A stretch of 64,000 bases of DNA from an uncultured Lachnospiraceae bacterium (GCA_910578335.1 CAJTPU010000008.1:1-64000); one strand, 5' to 3'. Positions 17,523 through 26,452 are shown, numbered from the stretch's first letter. Notes: generated by a model from the letters alone, not told the origin. Program-made: numbers and translations.

Positions 17523-18161
17523 ATGAAAATTGCATTGATTAACGAGAACAGCCAGGCGGCAAAAAATGCGCTGGTGTTTGAGACTTTAAAGAAGGTTGTG
17601 GAGCCTATGGGGCATGAGGTTGTCAACTATGGCATGTATTCTGCGGAGGATTCCCATTCCCTGACTTATGTGCAGAACGGCATACTGGCGGCTGTGCTTT
17701 TAAACGCGGGAGCGGCGGATTATGTGATTACAGGCTGCGGTACCGGAGAGGGCGCCATGCTGGCATGCAACTCTTTCCCCAAGGTGCTCTGCGGACATAT
17801 TGAGTCCCCTCTTGACGCGTACCTGTTTTCACAGGTCAACGACGGCAACTGTGTGGCGCTTCCCTTTGCCGAGAATTTTGGCTGGGGCGGTGAGCTGAAT
17901 CTGGAATATATTTTTGAAAAACTGTTCTGTACGCCCGGAGGCGGCGGTTATCCCAAGGAACGCGTAGAGCCGGAGCAGCGCAATAAAAAGATTTTGGATG
18001 CCGTAAAGGAAGTGACCCATGCAGATATGGTGACTATCTTAAAAAATCTGGACAGAGAGCTTGTGAAGGGCGCATTGTCGGGCGAGAAGTTTGCAGAGTA
18101 TTTTTTTGCGGACTGCAAGTGCGACAGGATAGCGGCGGCAGTAAAGGAAGTATTAGCGTAA
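17523..18161 (+). CDS. RpiB/LacAB-family sugar(-phosphate) isomerase, DhuI-like
   Basis: 212 residues of the RpiB/LacA/LacB fold: an N-terminal MKIALINENSQAAKN, then ITGCGTGEGAMLACN (active-site Cys-Gly-x-Gly region) and GHIESPLDAYLFSQVNDGN. It is longer than RpiB (about 150 residues), with a C-terminal helical tail. In streptococci an RpiB-family enzyme (DhuI) isomerises the same unsaturated-uronate product as KduI. Its place in this operon suggests that role, or use of a related sugar. ATG at 17523 has GGAGGATAG upstream; the frame from 17466 runs through the repeat. Confidence 0.82.
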   Translation: MKIALINENSQAAKNALVFETLKKVVEPMGHEVVNYGMYSAEDSHSLTYVQNGILAAVLLNAGAADYVITGCGTGEGAMLACNSFPKVLCGHIESPLDAYLFSQVNDGNCVALPFAENFGWGGELNLEYIFEKLFCTPGGGGYPKERVEPEQRNKKILDAVKEVTHADMVTILKNLDRELVKGALSGEKFAEYFFADCKCDRIAAAVKEVLA

Positions 18162-18241
18162 CATGCGGGCAGCCGGATAAAGCGGGAGTTTGTATCCGGC
18201 GTGCCTGTTAAACAGCCCAAAAGGGCGGATAGGAGATTGTT

Positions 18242-19207
18242 ATGAATGCAGTTTTAGAGAAAATCAGCAAAATCGGTATTGTACCGGTGGTAAAGATTGA
18301 CAGAGTGGAGGATGCAGTGCCTCTTGCAAAAGCGCTGTGCAGCGGAGGGCTTCCTTGTGCGGAGGTGACATTCCGCACGGATGCGGCGGCGGGCGCCATC
18401 AAAGCCATGACGGAAAATTTTCCTGATATGTGCGTGGGAGCCGGCACTGTGCTCAATGCGGCGCAGGTGGACGCGGCAGCAGACGCGGGCGCGCAGTTTA
18501 TTGTAAGCCCGGGGTTAAATCCCAACACGGTAAAATATTGTATGGAGAAAAATATTCCCATTACGCCCGGGACTTCAAGCCCTTCCGATATCGAGCAGGC
18601 AATTGAACTGGGACTGGACGTGGTAAAATTTTTCCCGGCAGAGCAGTCAGGCGGACTGGCAAAAATCAAGGCAATGGCGGCTCCTTATGTGAACATGAAA
18701 TTTATGCCCACAGGCGGTATCAATGCAAAGAATCTGACTGCTTATCTTGATTTTAACAAGATTATTGCCTGCGGCGGCTCGTGGATGGTTCCCGGGGATT
18801 TGATTAATGCAGGAGAGTGGGACAAGATTGAACAGCTTACAAGGGAAGCAGTACAGACTATGCTTGGCTTTGAGCTTGCCCATGTGGGTGTCAACGCGGA
18901 AAACGAGGAAGAGGCAGAGAAGGCTGCAAGAAGATTCGGTTTTATCTTCGGTATGCCGGCAAAGGTTGGCGGCAGCTCCGTATTTGCAGGAAAGGCGTTG
19001 GAAGTCATGAAGAAGCCTTATCTGGGAAAGAACGGGCACATTGCAGTTGCCACCAATTATATTGTCAGGGCAGTCAACTACCTTGAAAACGTTCTTGGCG
19101 TGGAATTTGACGAGACGACTGCGAAGAAAGATGACAAGGGTAACTTGAAAGCAATTTACCTGAAAGAAGAAATCGGCGGCTTTGCCGTACATTTGGTACA
19201 GAAATAA
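18242..19207 (+). CDS. eda: KDPG/KHG aldolase fused to a C-terminal VOC (glyoxalase-like) domain
   Basis: 321 residues. Residues 1-210 are an Eda-type class I aldolase: the Schiff-base Lys is in DVVKFFPAE, with VTFRTDAA and GAGTVLNAAQ and TGGINAKN. It cleaves KDPG to pyruvate and glyceraldehyde-3-phosphate. Residues about 212-321 (LAHVGVNAENEEEAEKAAR to FAVHLVQK) look like one vicinal-oxygen-chelate module, absent from E. coli Eda (213 residues). Its role, whether regulatory, structural or a second activity, is unknown. It sits 80 bp behind the isomerase gene. Confidence 0.9.
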   Translation: MNAVLEKISKIGIVPVVKIDRVEDAVPLAKALCSGGLPCAEVTFRTDAAAGAIKAMTENFPDMCVGAGTVLNAAQVDAAADAGAQFIVSPGLNPNTVKYCMEKNIPITPGTSSPSDIEQAIELGLDVVKFFPAEQSGGLAKIKAMAAPYVNMKFMPTGGINAKNLTAYLDFNKIIACGGSWMVPGDLINAGEWDKIEQLTREAVQTMLGFELAHVGVNAENEEEAEKAARRFGFIFGMPAKVGGSSVFAGKALEVMKKPYLGKNGHIAVATNYIVRAVNYLENVLGVEFDETTAKKDDKGNLKAIYLKEEIGGFAVHLVQK

Positions 19208-19236
19208 ACAGTATTGAAGCAGAGAGGAAAAATAAG

Positions 19237-20268
19237 ATGGCAAAAGTAATTACGATGGGCGAGATTATGCTGAGACTGTCTACGCCCAATCATGAAAAAT
19301 TTATTCAGGCAGATGAGTTTGACGTGTGTTATGGCGGCGGCGAAGCCAATGTGGCGGTCTCCCTGGCAAACTACGGGCACGATGCAGAGTTTGTAACGGC
19401 TGTTCCGGACAACGAAATCGGTGAGTGTGCAATTGCCGCCCTGCGCAAATATAACGTGGGGACAAAGCACATCGCAAAATGCGGTGAGCGGCTTGGTATC
19501 TACTTTTTAGAGTCCGGCTCTTCCATGAGACCCTCCAAGGTAGTCTACGACAGAGCGCATTCTTCTATTTCCACGGCAACGGAGGCAGATTTTGACTTTG
19601 ATGCTATTTTCGAGGGTGCGGACTGGTTCCATTTTACCGGCATCACGCCGGCTGTATCCGATGCGGCTGCAGAGCTGACGGAAAAAGCGCTGATTGCAGC
19701 AAAGAAGCACGGCGTAAAGGTTTCGGTGGACTTGAACTTCCGCAAAAAGCTGTGGTCCTCCGAAAAAGCACAGAGGGTGATGACGAACCTGATGAAATAT
19801 GTGGACGTCTGCATTGGCAACGAAGAGGATGCAGAGCTGGTGCTCGGCTTTAAGCCCGGGGAGACGGACGTAACCAGCGGCGAGCTGGAGCTTGCAGGCT
19901 ACAAGTCCATCTTTGAACAGATGGTAGAAAAGTTTGGCTTTGAATACTGCGTATCCTCCCTGCGGGTAAGCCATTCCGCTTCCGACAACGGCTGGTCCGC
20001 ATGTATCTACTCCAAAGAAACCAAGGAATTTTATCATTCCAGGGAATACAGCATCCATCCGATTGTGGACCGTGTGGGCGGCGGCGACTCCTTTGCCGGC
20101 GGCGTTATCTGCGGTCTTTTGGACGGCAAAGATTTTAAGGCTGCGCTGGAATTTGGCGTTGCAGCTTCCGCATTAAAGCACACTATCCCGGGCGACTTTA
20201 ATCTGGTTTCCCGAAAAGAAGTGGAGACGCTTTCCGGCGGCGATGCTTCGGGACGCGTACAAAGATAA
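19237..20268 (+). CDS. kdgK: 2-keto-3-deoxygluconate kinase (PfkB family)
   Basis: 343-residue ribokinase-fold enzyme. GGGEANVAVSLANYG is the substrate lid region, and DRVGGGDSFAGGVICGLL is the PfkB signature with the catalytic Asp. It phosphorylates KDG to KDPG for the aldolase encoded just upstream. GAGAGGAAAA precedes the ATG. Last gene of the operon; a strong terminator follows. Confidence 0.92.
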   Translation: MAKVITMGEIMLRLSTPNHEKFIQADEFDVCYGGGEANVAVSLANYGHDAEFVTAVPDNEIGECAIAALRKYNVGTKHIAKCGERLGIYFLESGSSMRPSKVVYDRAHSSISTATEADFDFDAIFEGADWFHFTGITPAVSDAAAELTEKALIAAKKHGVKVSVDLNFRKKLWSSEKAQRVMTNLMKYVDVCIGNEEDAELVLGFKPGETDVTSGELELAGYKSIFEQMVEKFGFEYCVSSLRVSHSASDNGWSACIYSKETKEFYHSREYSIHPIVDRVGGGDSFAGGVICGLLDGKDFKAALEFGVAASALKHTIPGDFNLVSRKEVETLSGGDASGRVQR

Positions 20269-20299
20269 AGATATACAGAGATAAATAGGTGTAGAACAA

Positions 20300-20348
20300 A
20301 CAAAACGCTGCTCACAGAGGAAAGGTCTGTGGACAGCGTTTTGTTTTT
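20300..20348. terminator. Terminator between kdgK and the diguanylate cyclase gene
   Basis: ACAAAACGCTG (20300-20310) pairs with CAGCGTTTTGT (20334-20344) and an inner CACAGA/TCTGTG stem extends it; a T run follows. The A-rich left flank makes it bidirectional, serving both convergent genes. Confidence 0.85.
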
Positions 20349-21441
20349 AAGACGGTTTGTACGTCACAACGCAATTCTTGCCGTTTCTTTTTGCCTGATA
20401 CAGCGCGTTGTCCGCCTCTTCAAAGAAGGAACTGGCGCTTGGGCGGGGGCAGTCATAAATGGCTGCGCCAAGACTTAAAGTGAAATGCGCGGGACCTGAA
20501 GCAGTCTGAAAGGAAAAGGCGGCAAAGTCCGCGCGGATTTTTTCGGCGACGGCTTCAGGCAGATTGTGCGGGAGCAGCATAGAAAATTCTTCCCCGCCGT
20601 AGCGTGCGCTGAAGCCTTCTTTTTTGCTGTGCTCTAAAAACAACTGCCCGACCTTTTGGATTACCTCGTCGCCAAATGCATGACCGTAGGTATCGTTTAC
20701 TTTTTTAAAGTTATCAATATCGGCGATAATGACAGAAAAAGGACGGTGTGTTTTTTCAAATTCTTTTTGATAATATTCCAATTCTTCATAAAAGGCTTCG
20801 TGATTGTAGAGGTGCGTCAGGGAGTCCCTTCTGGAGCGTTCCTCGTTTATGACAATGTCCCGATTGACCTTTTCCAGAATAACGCAGGTGACAACCGTGC
20901 TGCCAATGAAAATGCAGATTTCCACAAAAGGGCTGAAGGACGTCTGCGGCAGCATATAGGGAGTGTTTGGTGTAAAGTAAAAATAATTTGCGATATATAA
21001 AAGGATGACGAGGACAGCCTGCAGCAGCGTCATCAGATGGTCCCTGTAAAGCGGCGTCAGCATCATGGGAAGAAGCAGCATGGCAGGGAGCATGCCGACA
21101 CTGGTATGTACACATACGGTAATCCCTGCAAATGCGCTGATAAGGAGAATGGTGTAAACGGAAACCACCCGCCGGCTGTGCGATTGGAAAAGCCGCGTAA
21201 ATAGCAGTTCAAAGCTGACGAGCACCAAGAGCTCAAGTCCGCTGGGCGTTGCAATAAATAAATAGAAATAGTAAGCTTTGCTGCACGCAGGAGTAGGACG
21301 GAAAAAAAGAAATAAAAGCAATTCTATAAATAGAGTAAGCAGCCATATCTTCCAAAACAGTGAAAAGATAGTCTGGTTCCATTCTTTCCATTGCTTTTCG
21401 TTTAAGGTTTTATTGCTCTTGACATTTTTAAGAAGAGCCAT
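20347..21441 (-). CDS. Membrane-bound diguanylate cyclase (GGDEF)
   Basis: 364 residues with about six N-terminal transmembrane helices (about 25-190), then a GGDEF domain (about 205-360): DSLTHLYNHEAFYEEL, IIADIDNFKKVNDTYGHAFGD and the active-site motif GGEEF in RYGGEEFSMLLP. It should make cyclic di-GMP from GTP. No RxxD inhibitory site is obvious. GGAGG precedes the ATG. It is divergent from the TetR gene, whose operator lies in between. Confidence 0.92.
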   Translation of the reverse strand: MALLKNVKSNKTLNEKQWKEWNQTIFSLFWKIWLLTLFIELLLFLFFRPTPACSKAYYFYLFIATPSGLELLVLVSFELLFTRLFQSHSRRVVSVYTILLISAFAGITVCVHTSVGMLPAMLLLPMMLTPLYRDHLMTLLQAVLVILLYIANYFYFTPNTPYMLPQTSFSPFVEICIFIGSTVVTCVILEKVNRDIVINEERSRRDSLTHLYNHEAFYEELEYYQKEFEKTHRPFSVIIADIDNFKKVNDTYGHAFGDEVIQKVGQLFLEHSKKEGFSARYGGEEFSMLLPHNLPEAVAEKIRADFAAFSFQTASGPAHFTLSLGAAIYDCPRPSASSFFEEADNALYQAKRNGKNCVVTYKPS

Positions 21442-21553
21442 GATTTGTCCTCCTTACGATTACTCCCTGAAAAAAGTATACAGCGGTTCTGTCTTTTTGT
21501 ATAGATGCTTTGCGGTTTGAAACATGAACTTTGTTAGAAATAGATAAAAAGCG

Positions 21554-21639
21554 GAAACTATTTTTGCTAAAATAGTTTCTTGTACAAAAAACAGAACAAT
21601 GGTACAATGAAGGAAACCAAAAATAAAAAACAAGTTTCC
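21554..21639 (+). promoter_or_regulatory. Promoter with two inverted-repeat operators upstream of the TetR gene
   Basis: TTGTAC (21580-21585) and TACAAT (21603-21608) are 17 bp apart. Immediately before the -35 is a perfect inverted repeat, GAAACTATTTT (21554-21564) and AAAATAGTTTC (21569-21579). Downstream of the -10 a second, looser repeat GGAAAC/GTTTCC (21612-21617, 21634-21639) uses a similar half-site. Placement on both sides of the promoter is typical of TetR autoregulation. Confidence 0.7.
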
Positions 21640-21662
21640 AAAAGCGGAAAAATGGAGGATAT

Positions 21663-22223
21663 ATGGGACAGAGAGAAGAGATATTAGAAGGAACATTGCA
21701 GGCATTTAATCAAAAAGGGCTGAAATTTACCATGGATGATGTGGCAAGAATCCTGCAGATGAGTAAGAAAACAATTTATACAGTGTTTCATGACAAAGAA
21801 GAATTGTTTCTTGCTATGGTAGATTATCTGTTTGACTGTATTAAGGAAAGCGAACGGCAGGTATTGGAGAACAGGGCTTTGACTACACTTGAAAAAATCA
21901 GGATGATTTTGGGCGTTATGCCGGAAGGATATAAAGAAGTAGATTTTCGGCAGCTTTATCTGCTAAAGGATAAATATCCGACCATTTACAGGCAGGTGGA
22001 GCGGCGGCTGGAAACGGGGTGGGAGGCCACCATTGCGTTGATAGAGAGAGGGATTGCGGAAGGAGTGGTGCGTCCTGTTCAGATTCCGATTTTGAAATTG
22101 ATGCTGGAGGCGGCACTGGAGCAGTTTTTTCAGAGAGATATCTTGATTCAGCACGGGCTTTCTTATCAGCAGGCACTTGACGAAGTAGTAACCATTCTGG
22201 TAGACGGCATCAAGGCGGTGTAG
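21663..22223 (+). CDS. TetR/AcrR-family transcriptional regulator
   Basis: 186 residues. The N-terminal HTH (about 5-50) reads ILEGTLQAFNQKGLKFTMDDVARILQ and MSKKTIYTVFHDKEELF; the rest is a helical ligand/dimer domain. It heads the galactoside gene cluster, 48 bp before a chemoreceptor gene, and likely represses itself and what follows through the GAAACTA-type inverted repeats. The ligand is unknown. ATGGAGG lies just before the start. Confidence 0.88.
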   Translation: MGQREEILEGTLQAFNQKGLKFTMDDVARILQMSKKTIYTVFHDKEELFLAMVDYLFDCIKESERQVLENRALTTLEKIRMILGVMPEGYKEVDFRQLYLLKDKYPTIYRQVERRLETGWEATIALIERGIAEGVVRPVQIPILKLMLEAALEQFFQRDILIQHGLSYQQALDEVVTILVDGIKAV

Positions 22224-22270
22224 AAACCGGTCTAAACCACGAACAACAAATACATAAGAGGGAGGAGCTT

Positions 22271-23734
22271 ATGGAAAAGCATTTACACATGAAAAAAACA
22301 AATTTGGTCGCCATTATCGCCCATTCCAGCAATGTCTTGCTGCTTACAGCGTTTACATTTGTGGAAATTTGGCAGCAGGGAGAGTCTTTTATACGGGCTT
22401 TTATCATGCTGGCAATCGGTATAGTTCCTGTTGCTGCGGAGATAGCTGCGTTTTGCAGAAACAGGGATACGATGGCGATAAAGCACTTGCTGGGTATCGG
22501 GTATGCCTTTTTTTACACTTATGCCATATTGACGGCTCACAACCAGATGGTATTTGTGTTTGTCATTCCGATGATTCTGATGGTTGTTATGTTTAATGAC
22601 CAGAAATACATTGTTATGGTAAATGCAGGCGTTATTATCTTGAATCTGATTGTGGTGATTGGCGGTTTTTATACGGGCGGATTTGGATTTACTTCGCTAA
22701 ATATGGGTATCCTGCAGCTCGCAGCCATTGTTATGGTGGCGGTGAACTCGTTTCTGGCGGCAAGGATGCTGGGACAGAACAATGCACAGCAGATAGGACA
22801 TATAGAAGAGGCGCAGAAGGAAACGGAGAAGCTGCTTGCGGATATTTCCCTGATTTCCGAACAGATGAAGGCGGGCATTGCAGAAATTGACACAGGGCTG
22901 GAGCATCTGCTTTCGATATCAGAGGTTACGGAACAGGCAATGCGTGAGGTGTCGCATGGGGCGGCAGATACGGCAGATGCAGTAGAACAGCAGCTTCATC
23001 AGACGGAGGCGATACAGGAGAAGGTGGAGCGCGTTGGTCTGGTGGCGGAAAAAATAACGGACAATATGAAGCAGACCGCGCAGGCGATTGCGGATGGAAG
23101 CAGAAATGTGGAGGTGCTTGCCGCAGGTGCACAGGTCTCGGCGCGCAATGGGGAGGAGGTTACGCATAAGCTGCAGAGCCTTGAGACCTATATGGAGGAG
23201 ATGCAGTCTATTGCAGGACTGATTGGAGGCATTGCCTCGCGCACAAGCCTTCTGGCTTTGAATGCCAGCATAGAAGCAGCACGGGCAGGAGAAGCCGGCA
23301 AGGGGTTCTCGGTGGTTGCAACGGAGGTTTCCGGCATGGCAATAAAGACCAAGGAGGCAACCGCCAATATTACCGGGCTTATCAGCAATGTCTCTACCGC
23401 AATTAAAGAGGTAGTGCAGGTGGTATACAATATGATAGGGGGAATTCATGACAGCAAGGTATCCACGGAGCAGACAGTGGAAAGCTTTGCCGTGATACAG
23501 GAAAGCTCGGGAGAAATAGGCGACAGCATAAACAGGCTTTATGGAAGCGTGGAGGAGCTGAAGAATGCCAACAAAGTAATTGTGGATTCGATTCAGACCA
23601 TCTCTGCCATTTCTGAGGAGGTAACAGCGCGTGCAGGAGAGACCATGGAAGCGGAGAGCCGCAATATGAAGGCGCTGCGGGATATCAAGGAGCAGATGCA
23701 GAGGCTTCTTTCCATTACAAAAAATGTCAGGTGA
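22271..23734 (+). CDS. Chemoreceptor with a multi-spanning membrane sensor, no Cache domain
   Basis: 487 residues. The N-terminal 180 residues are five or six hydrophobic helices with hardly any extracellular loop. A coiled coil and MCP signalling domain follow, with the tip SRTSLLALNASIEAARAG and EAGKGFSVVATEV. There is no HAMP that I recognise. It is located between a TetR gene and GH2 in a glycan-use cluster. The signal may be membrane or energy state, or linked to the symporter. GGAGG lies before the ATG. Confidence 0.88.
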   Translation: MEKHLHMKKTNLVAIIAHSSNVLLLTAFTFVEIWQQGESFIRAFIMLAIGIVPVAAEIAAFCRNRDTMAIKHLLGIGYAFFYTYAILTAHNQMVFVFVIPMILMVVMFNDQKYIVMVNAGVIILNLIVVIGGFYTGGFGFTSLNMGILQLAAIVMVAVNSFLAARMLGQNNAQQIGHIEEAQKETEKLLADISLISEQMKAGIAEIDTGLEHLLSISEVTEQAMREVSHGAADTADAVEQQLHQTEAIQEKVERVGLVAEKITDNMKQTAQAIADGSRNVEVLAAGAQVSARNGEEVTHKLQSLETYMEEMQSIAGLIGGIASRTSLLALNASIEAARAGEAGKGFSVVATEVSGMAIKTKEATANITGLISNVSTAIKEVVQVVYNMIGGIHDSKVSTEQTVESFAVIQESSGEIGDSINRLYGSVEELKNANKVIVDSIQTISAISEEVTARAGETMEAESRNMKALRDIKEQMQRLLSITKNVR

Positions 23735-23794
23735 TTGCGGAAATTGGAGTTTCACAACCGCCCAACAAAAAAACAGTATGGTATGGAGGAAATA

Positions 23795-26401
23795 ATGGCA
23801 GAACGAATTTATATAAACAATGGGTGGAAATTTGCAGAGCAGTTTGACGAGGAGATGACAAAGCTTTGTTATGCGGACGAAGGAATGCAAAAGGTGAGGC
23901 TTCCGCATACGTGCAAGGAGCTGCCTTTTCACTATTTTGACGAGCATATATACCAAATGGTGTGCGGCTACCGCAAGGTGTTTTTCATTCCCGAAAAATG
24001 GAGGGGAAAGGTGCTGCTGCTGACACTGGAGGGCGCCGCCCATGAGAGTGAAGTGTTTGTAAACGGAGAAAAGGCTGGGGAGCATCATTGCGGCTATACA
24101 GCGTTTACCATGGATATCAGCGGGCTGGTCAAATATGGAGAAGACAATGTGCTGGCTGTCAGGCTGGATACCGGGGAGGCAGGCAATATTCCGCCCTTCG
24201 GGCATGTGGTGGACTATATGACCTACGGAGGTCTCTACCGAGGCGTATATCTGGAAGTGAAAAATGAAAATCATCTGCAGGACGTGTTTTTGTGGTCTAA
24301 GGTTTCCCTTAAACAGAGGGAGACGGGCATCAGGGCAAGGCTTTATACACAGGCAGCTCTTGCAGGCAGCGGGGAAGTGTCCCTGCGCCAGTACATCAGG
24401 AAAAGAGGAGAAGAAGGATACAGGCTTTTGGGGGAGCGGCAGGTAAGCAAGGCATATGCGGCACACGAGGGGGAAACAGAGCAAGCAGGCGAAGCGGCAT
24501 ATGAGAAGGAAACAGAGCAAACAGGCGAAGCGGCATATGAGAAGGGAACAGAGCAAGCAGGCGAAGCGGCATGTGAGAAGGGAACGGAGCAAGCGGGCGA
24601 AGCGGCACAGGGGGAAGGAACCGAAAAAGAGGCGCGGCTATGTATTACAGTGGACGGCATAGAGCTCTGGGATATCGACAACCCGGTTTTGTATGAAATA
24701 AAGACGCAGCTTCTTTTGGGAGAAGAGGTAGTAGATGAGACAGTGATTCCCTTTGGTTTTCGGAGAGCCGTGTTTTTGCGAAACGGTTTTTACCTCAACG
24801 GGAAGAAGGTAAAGCTGCGGGGACTGAACCGTCACCAGAGTTATCCTTACGTCGGGTATGCCATGCCGAAGTCCATACAGAGACTGGACGCCCATATTTT
24901 AAAGAAGGAGCTGGGGCTGAATGCGGTCAGAACCTCTCACTATCCGCAGTCTCACGACTTTCTGGATTGCTGCGACGAACTGGGGCTTTTGGTGTTTACG
25001 GAGATTCCCGGCTGGCAGCACATTGGGAATCAGGCATGGAAAAATCAGGCGGTTCGTAATGTGGAGGATATGGTGAAGCAGTATAGAAATCATACTTCCA
25101 TTATTCTGTGGGGCGTGCGCATCAACGAATCGGGGGATGATGATGCCTTTTACCTGAGGACAAATGAGGCGGCGCACCGATTAGACCCTACGAGACAGAC
25201 CGGCGGTGTCAGGGCGCATAAGAAAAGCTCGCTTTTAGAGGATGTCTGTACCTACAACGATTTTTCCCATGACGGGAAGCATAAGGGCTGTGAAAGCAAA
25301 AAGGCGGTTACTTCCGATATGAAGAAGCCTTATCTTATCAGCGAATACAATGGGCATATGTACCCGACGAAAGCTTTTGACTGTGAGGAGCACAGAGCGG
25401 AACATGCCATTCGTCATGCCAATGTGTTAAATCAAGTGGCGCTTGAGCCAGACATTGCCGGCTGCTTTGGCTGGTGCATGGCAGATTACAATACCCATAA
25501 GGACTTTGGAAGCGGGGACAGAATCTGCTATCACGGCGTTATGGATATGTTCCGCAATCCCAAGCCGGCGGCGGATATTTATGCCAGCCAGCAGGAAGAG
25601 AGACCTGTGCTTGCGCTGACTTCATCCATGGATATTGGAGAGCACCCGGGCTGTAACAGAGGAAATATCTGGATTCTGACCAATGCCGACAGTGTAAGGA
25701 TGTATAAAAACGAACACTTTATCAAGGAATATAAAAGCGGGGATTCCCCTTATAAGGGACTAAAGCACGGACCGATTCTGATAGATGATTTTATTGGGGA
25801 CGCCATAGAAAAGAACGAGAACTTTAAGCCGGCGCAGGAAAAAGAAATCAAGGAGGCGCTAAATCTTACGGCAAGGTACGGGCTTTCCAATCTGCCAAAA
25901 TCCGTCTGCTTCACGGCGGTGAAGATGCTTACCCTCTACCACATGAAGCCGACGCAGGCGGTGGAGCTCTACAACAAATACATCGGAGATTGGGGAGGCA
26001 CTTCTATGGTATACCGGTTTGAAGCCATAAAGAATGGGAAGGTAGTGAAAACCGTGGTAAAGGAGCCCCCTAAGGAGGTGAAGCTGTGGGCAGAGGCTGA
26101 CCATCAGACGCTTTTGGAGGAATATACCTATGATGTGGCGGCAGTGCGGATACGGGCGCTGGATGAGAACGGCAATCTGCTGAGTTTCTTTTCAGAGCCG
26201 GTGGTTCTGCATACGGAAGGTCCTATAGAGCTGCTTGGCGGAGCAATCATTTCACTAAAGGGCGGCATGGCGGGTACTTATGTCAAGACAACCGGAGTAG
26301 AAGGAGAAGCAGAAGCAGCACTGGTGCTCACAAACGCGCAGGCGGGCGAAATCAGGATAGCGTTTTCCGTGCAGGCTGCACAATTTGGAACCGAAAAATA
26401 G
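23795..26401 (+). CDS. GH2 beta-galactosidase/beta-glucuronidase-type glycosidase with internal repeat insertion
   Basis: 868 residues, no signal peptide. The jelly-roll sugar-binding domain (to about 175: DYMTYGGLYRGVYLEV) is followed by an Ig-like domain interrupted by a 12-residue repeat array at residues 227-274, then a TIM barrel (about 300-600). The acid/base is E445 in WGVRINESGDD and the nucleophile E517 in LISEYNGH. C-terminal beta domains follow. Substrate class is a beta-galactoside or related sugar, taken from the adjacent GPH symporter and GH36. ATG 23795 has GGAGGAA; the frame before it (TTG at 23735) starts at the previous stop. Confidence 0.9.
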   Translation: MAERIYINNGWKFAEQFDEEMTKLCYADEGMQKVRLPHTCKELPFHYFDEHIYQMVCGYRKVFFIPEKWRGKVLLLTLEGAAHESEVFVNGEKAGEHHCGYTAFTMDISGLVKYGEDNVLAVRLDTGEAGNIPPFGHVVDYMTYGGLYRGVYLEVKNENHLQDVFLWSKVSLKQRETGIRARLYTQAALAGSGEVSLRQYIRKRGEEGYRLLGERQVSKAYAAHEGETEQAGEAAYEKETEQTGEAAYEKGTEQAGEAACEKGTEQAGEAAQGEGTEKEARLCITVDGIELWDIDNPVLYEIKTQLLLGEEVVDETVIPFGFRRAVFLRNGFYLNGKKVKLRGLNRHQSYPYVGYAMPKSIQRLDAHILKKELGLNAVRTSHYPQSHDFLDCCDELGLLVFTEIPGWQHIGNQAWKNQAVRNVEDMVKQYRNHTSIILWGVRINESGDDDAFYLRTNEAAHRLDPTRQTGGVRAHKKSSLLEDVCTYNDFSHDGKHKGCESKKAVTSDMKKPYLISEYNGHMYPTKAFDCEEHRAEHAIRHANVLNQVALEPDIAGCFGWCMADYNTHKDFGSGDRICYHGVMDMFRNPKPAADIYASQQEERPVLALTSSMDIGEHPGCNRGNIWILTNADSVRMYKNEHFIKEYKSGDSPYKGLKHGPILIDDFIGDAIEKNENFKPAQEKEIKEALNLTARYGLSNLPKSVCFTAVKMLTLYHMKPTQAVELYNKYIGDWGGTSMVYRFEAIKNGKVVKTVVKEPPKEVKLWAEADHQTLLEEYTYDVAAVRIRALDENGNLLSFFSEPVVLHTEGPIELLGGAIISLKGGMAGTYVKTTGVEGEAEAALVLTNAQAGEIRIAFSVQAAQFGTEK
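24473..24616 (+). repeat. In-frame 36-bp minisatellite (four copies) inside GH2
   Basis: Four tandem 36-bp units encode E/G-T-E-Q-A/T-G-E-A-A-Y/C-E-K (the last ends Q-G-E). Units begin at 24473, 24509, 24545 and 24581 and differ by a few bases. The region is hydrophilic, low-complexity and Glu/Ala/Gly-rich. It lies in a surface position of the second beta domain, so unit gain or loss should keep the frame. Confidence 0.9.
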
Positions 26402-26452
26402 GAGTTTTGTAATTACCGAAAAGAAGAAGGAAAGGGAAAGGAGAAGGAAGCG

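Noticed and set aside
22919..24592. 557-codon open frame on the minus strand across the chemoreceptor and GH2 genes
   Set aside because: It is antisense to two well-supported genes, has no ribosome binding site, and its translation is low-complexity (Cys/Leu-rich repeats caused by the minisatellite). A shadow of codon bias.
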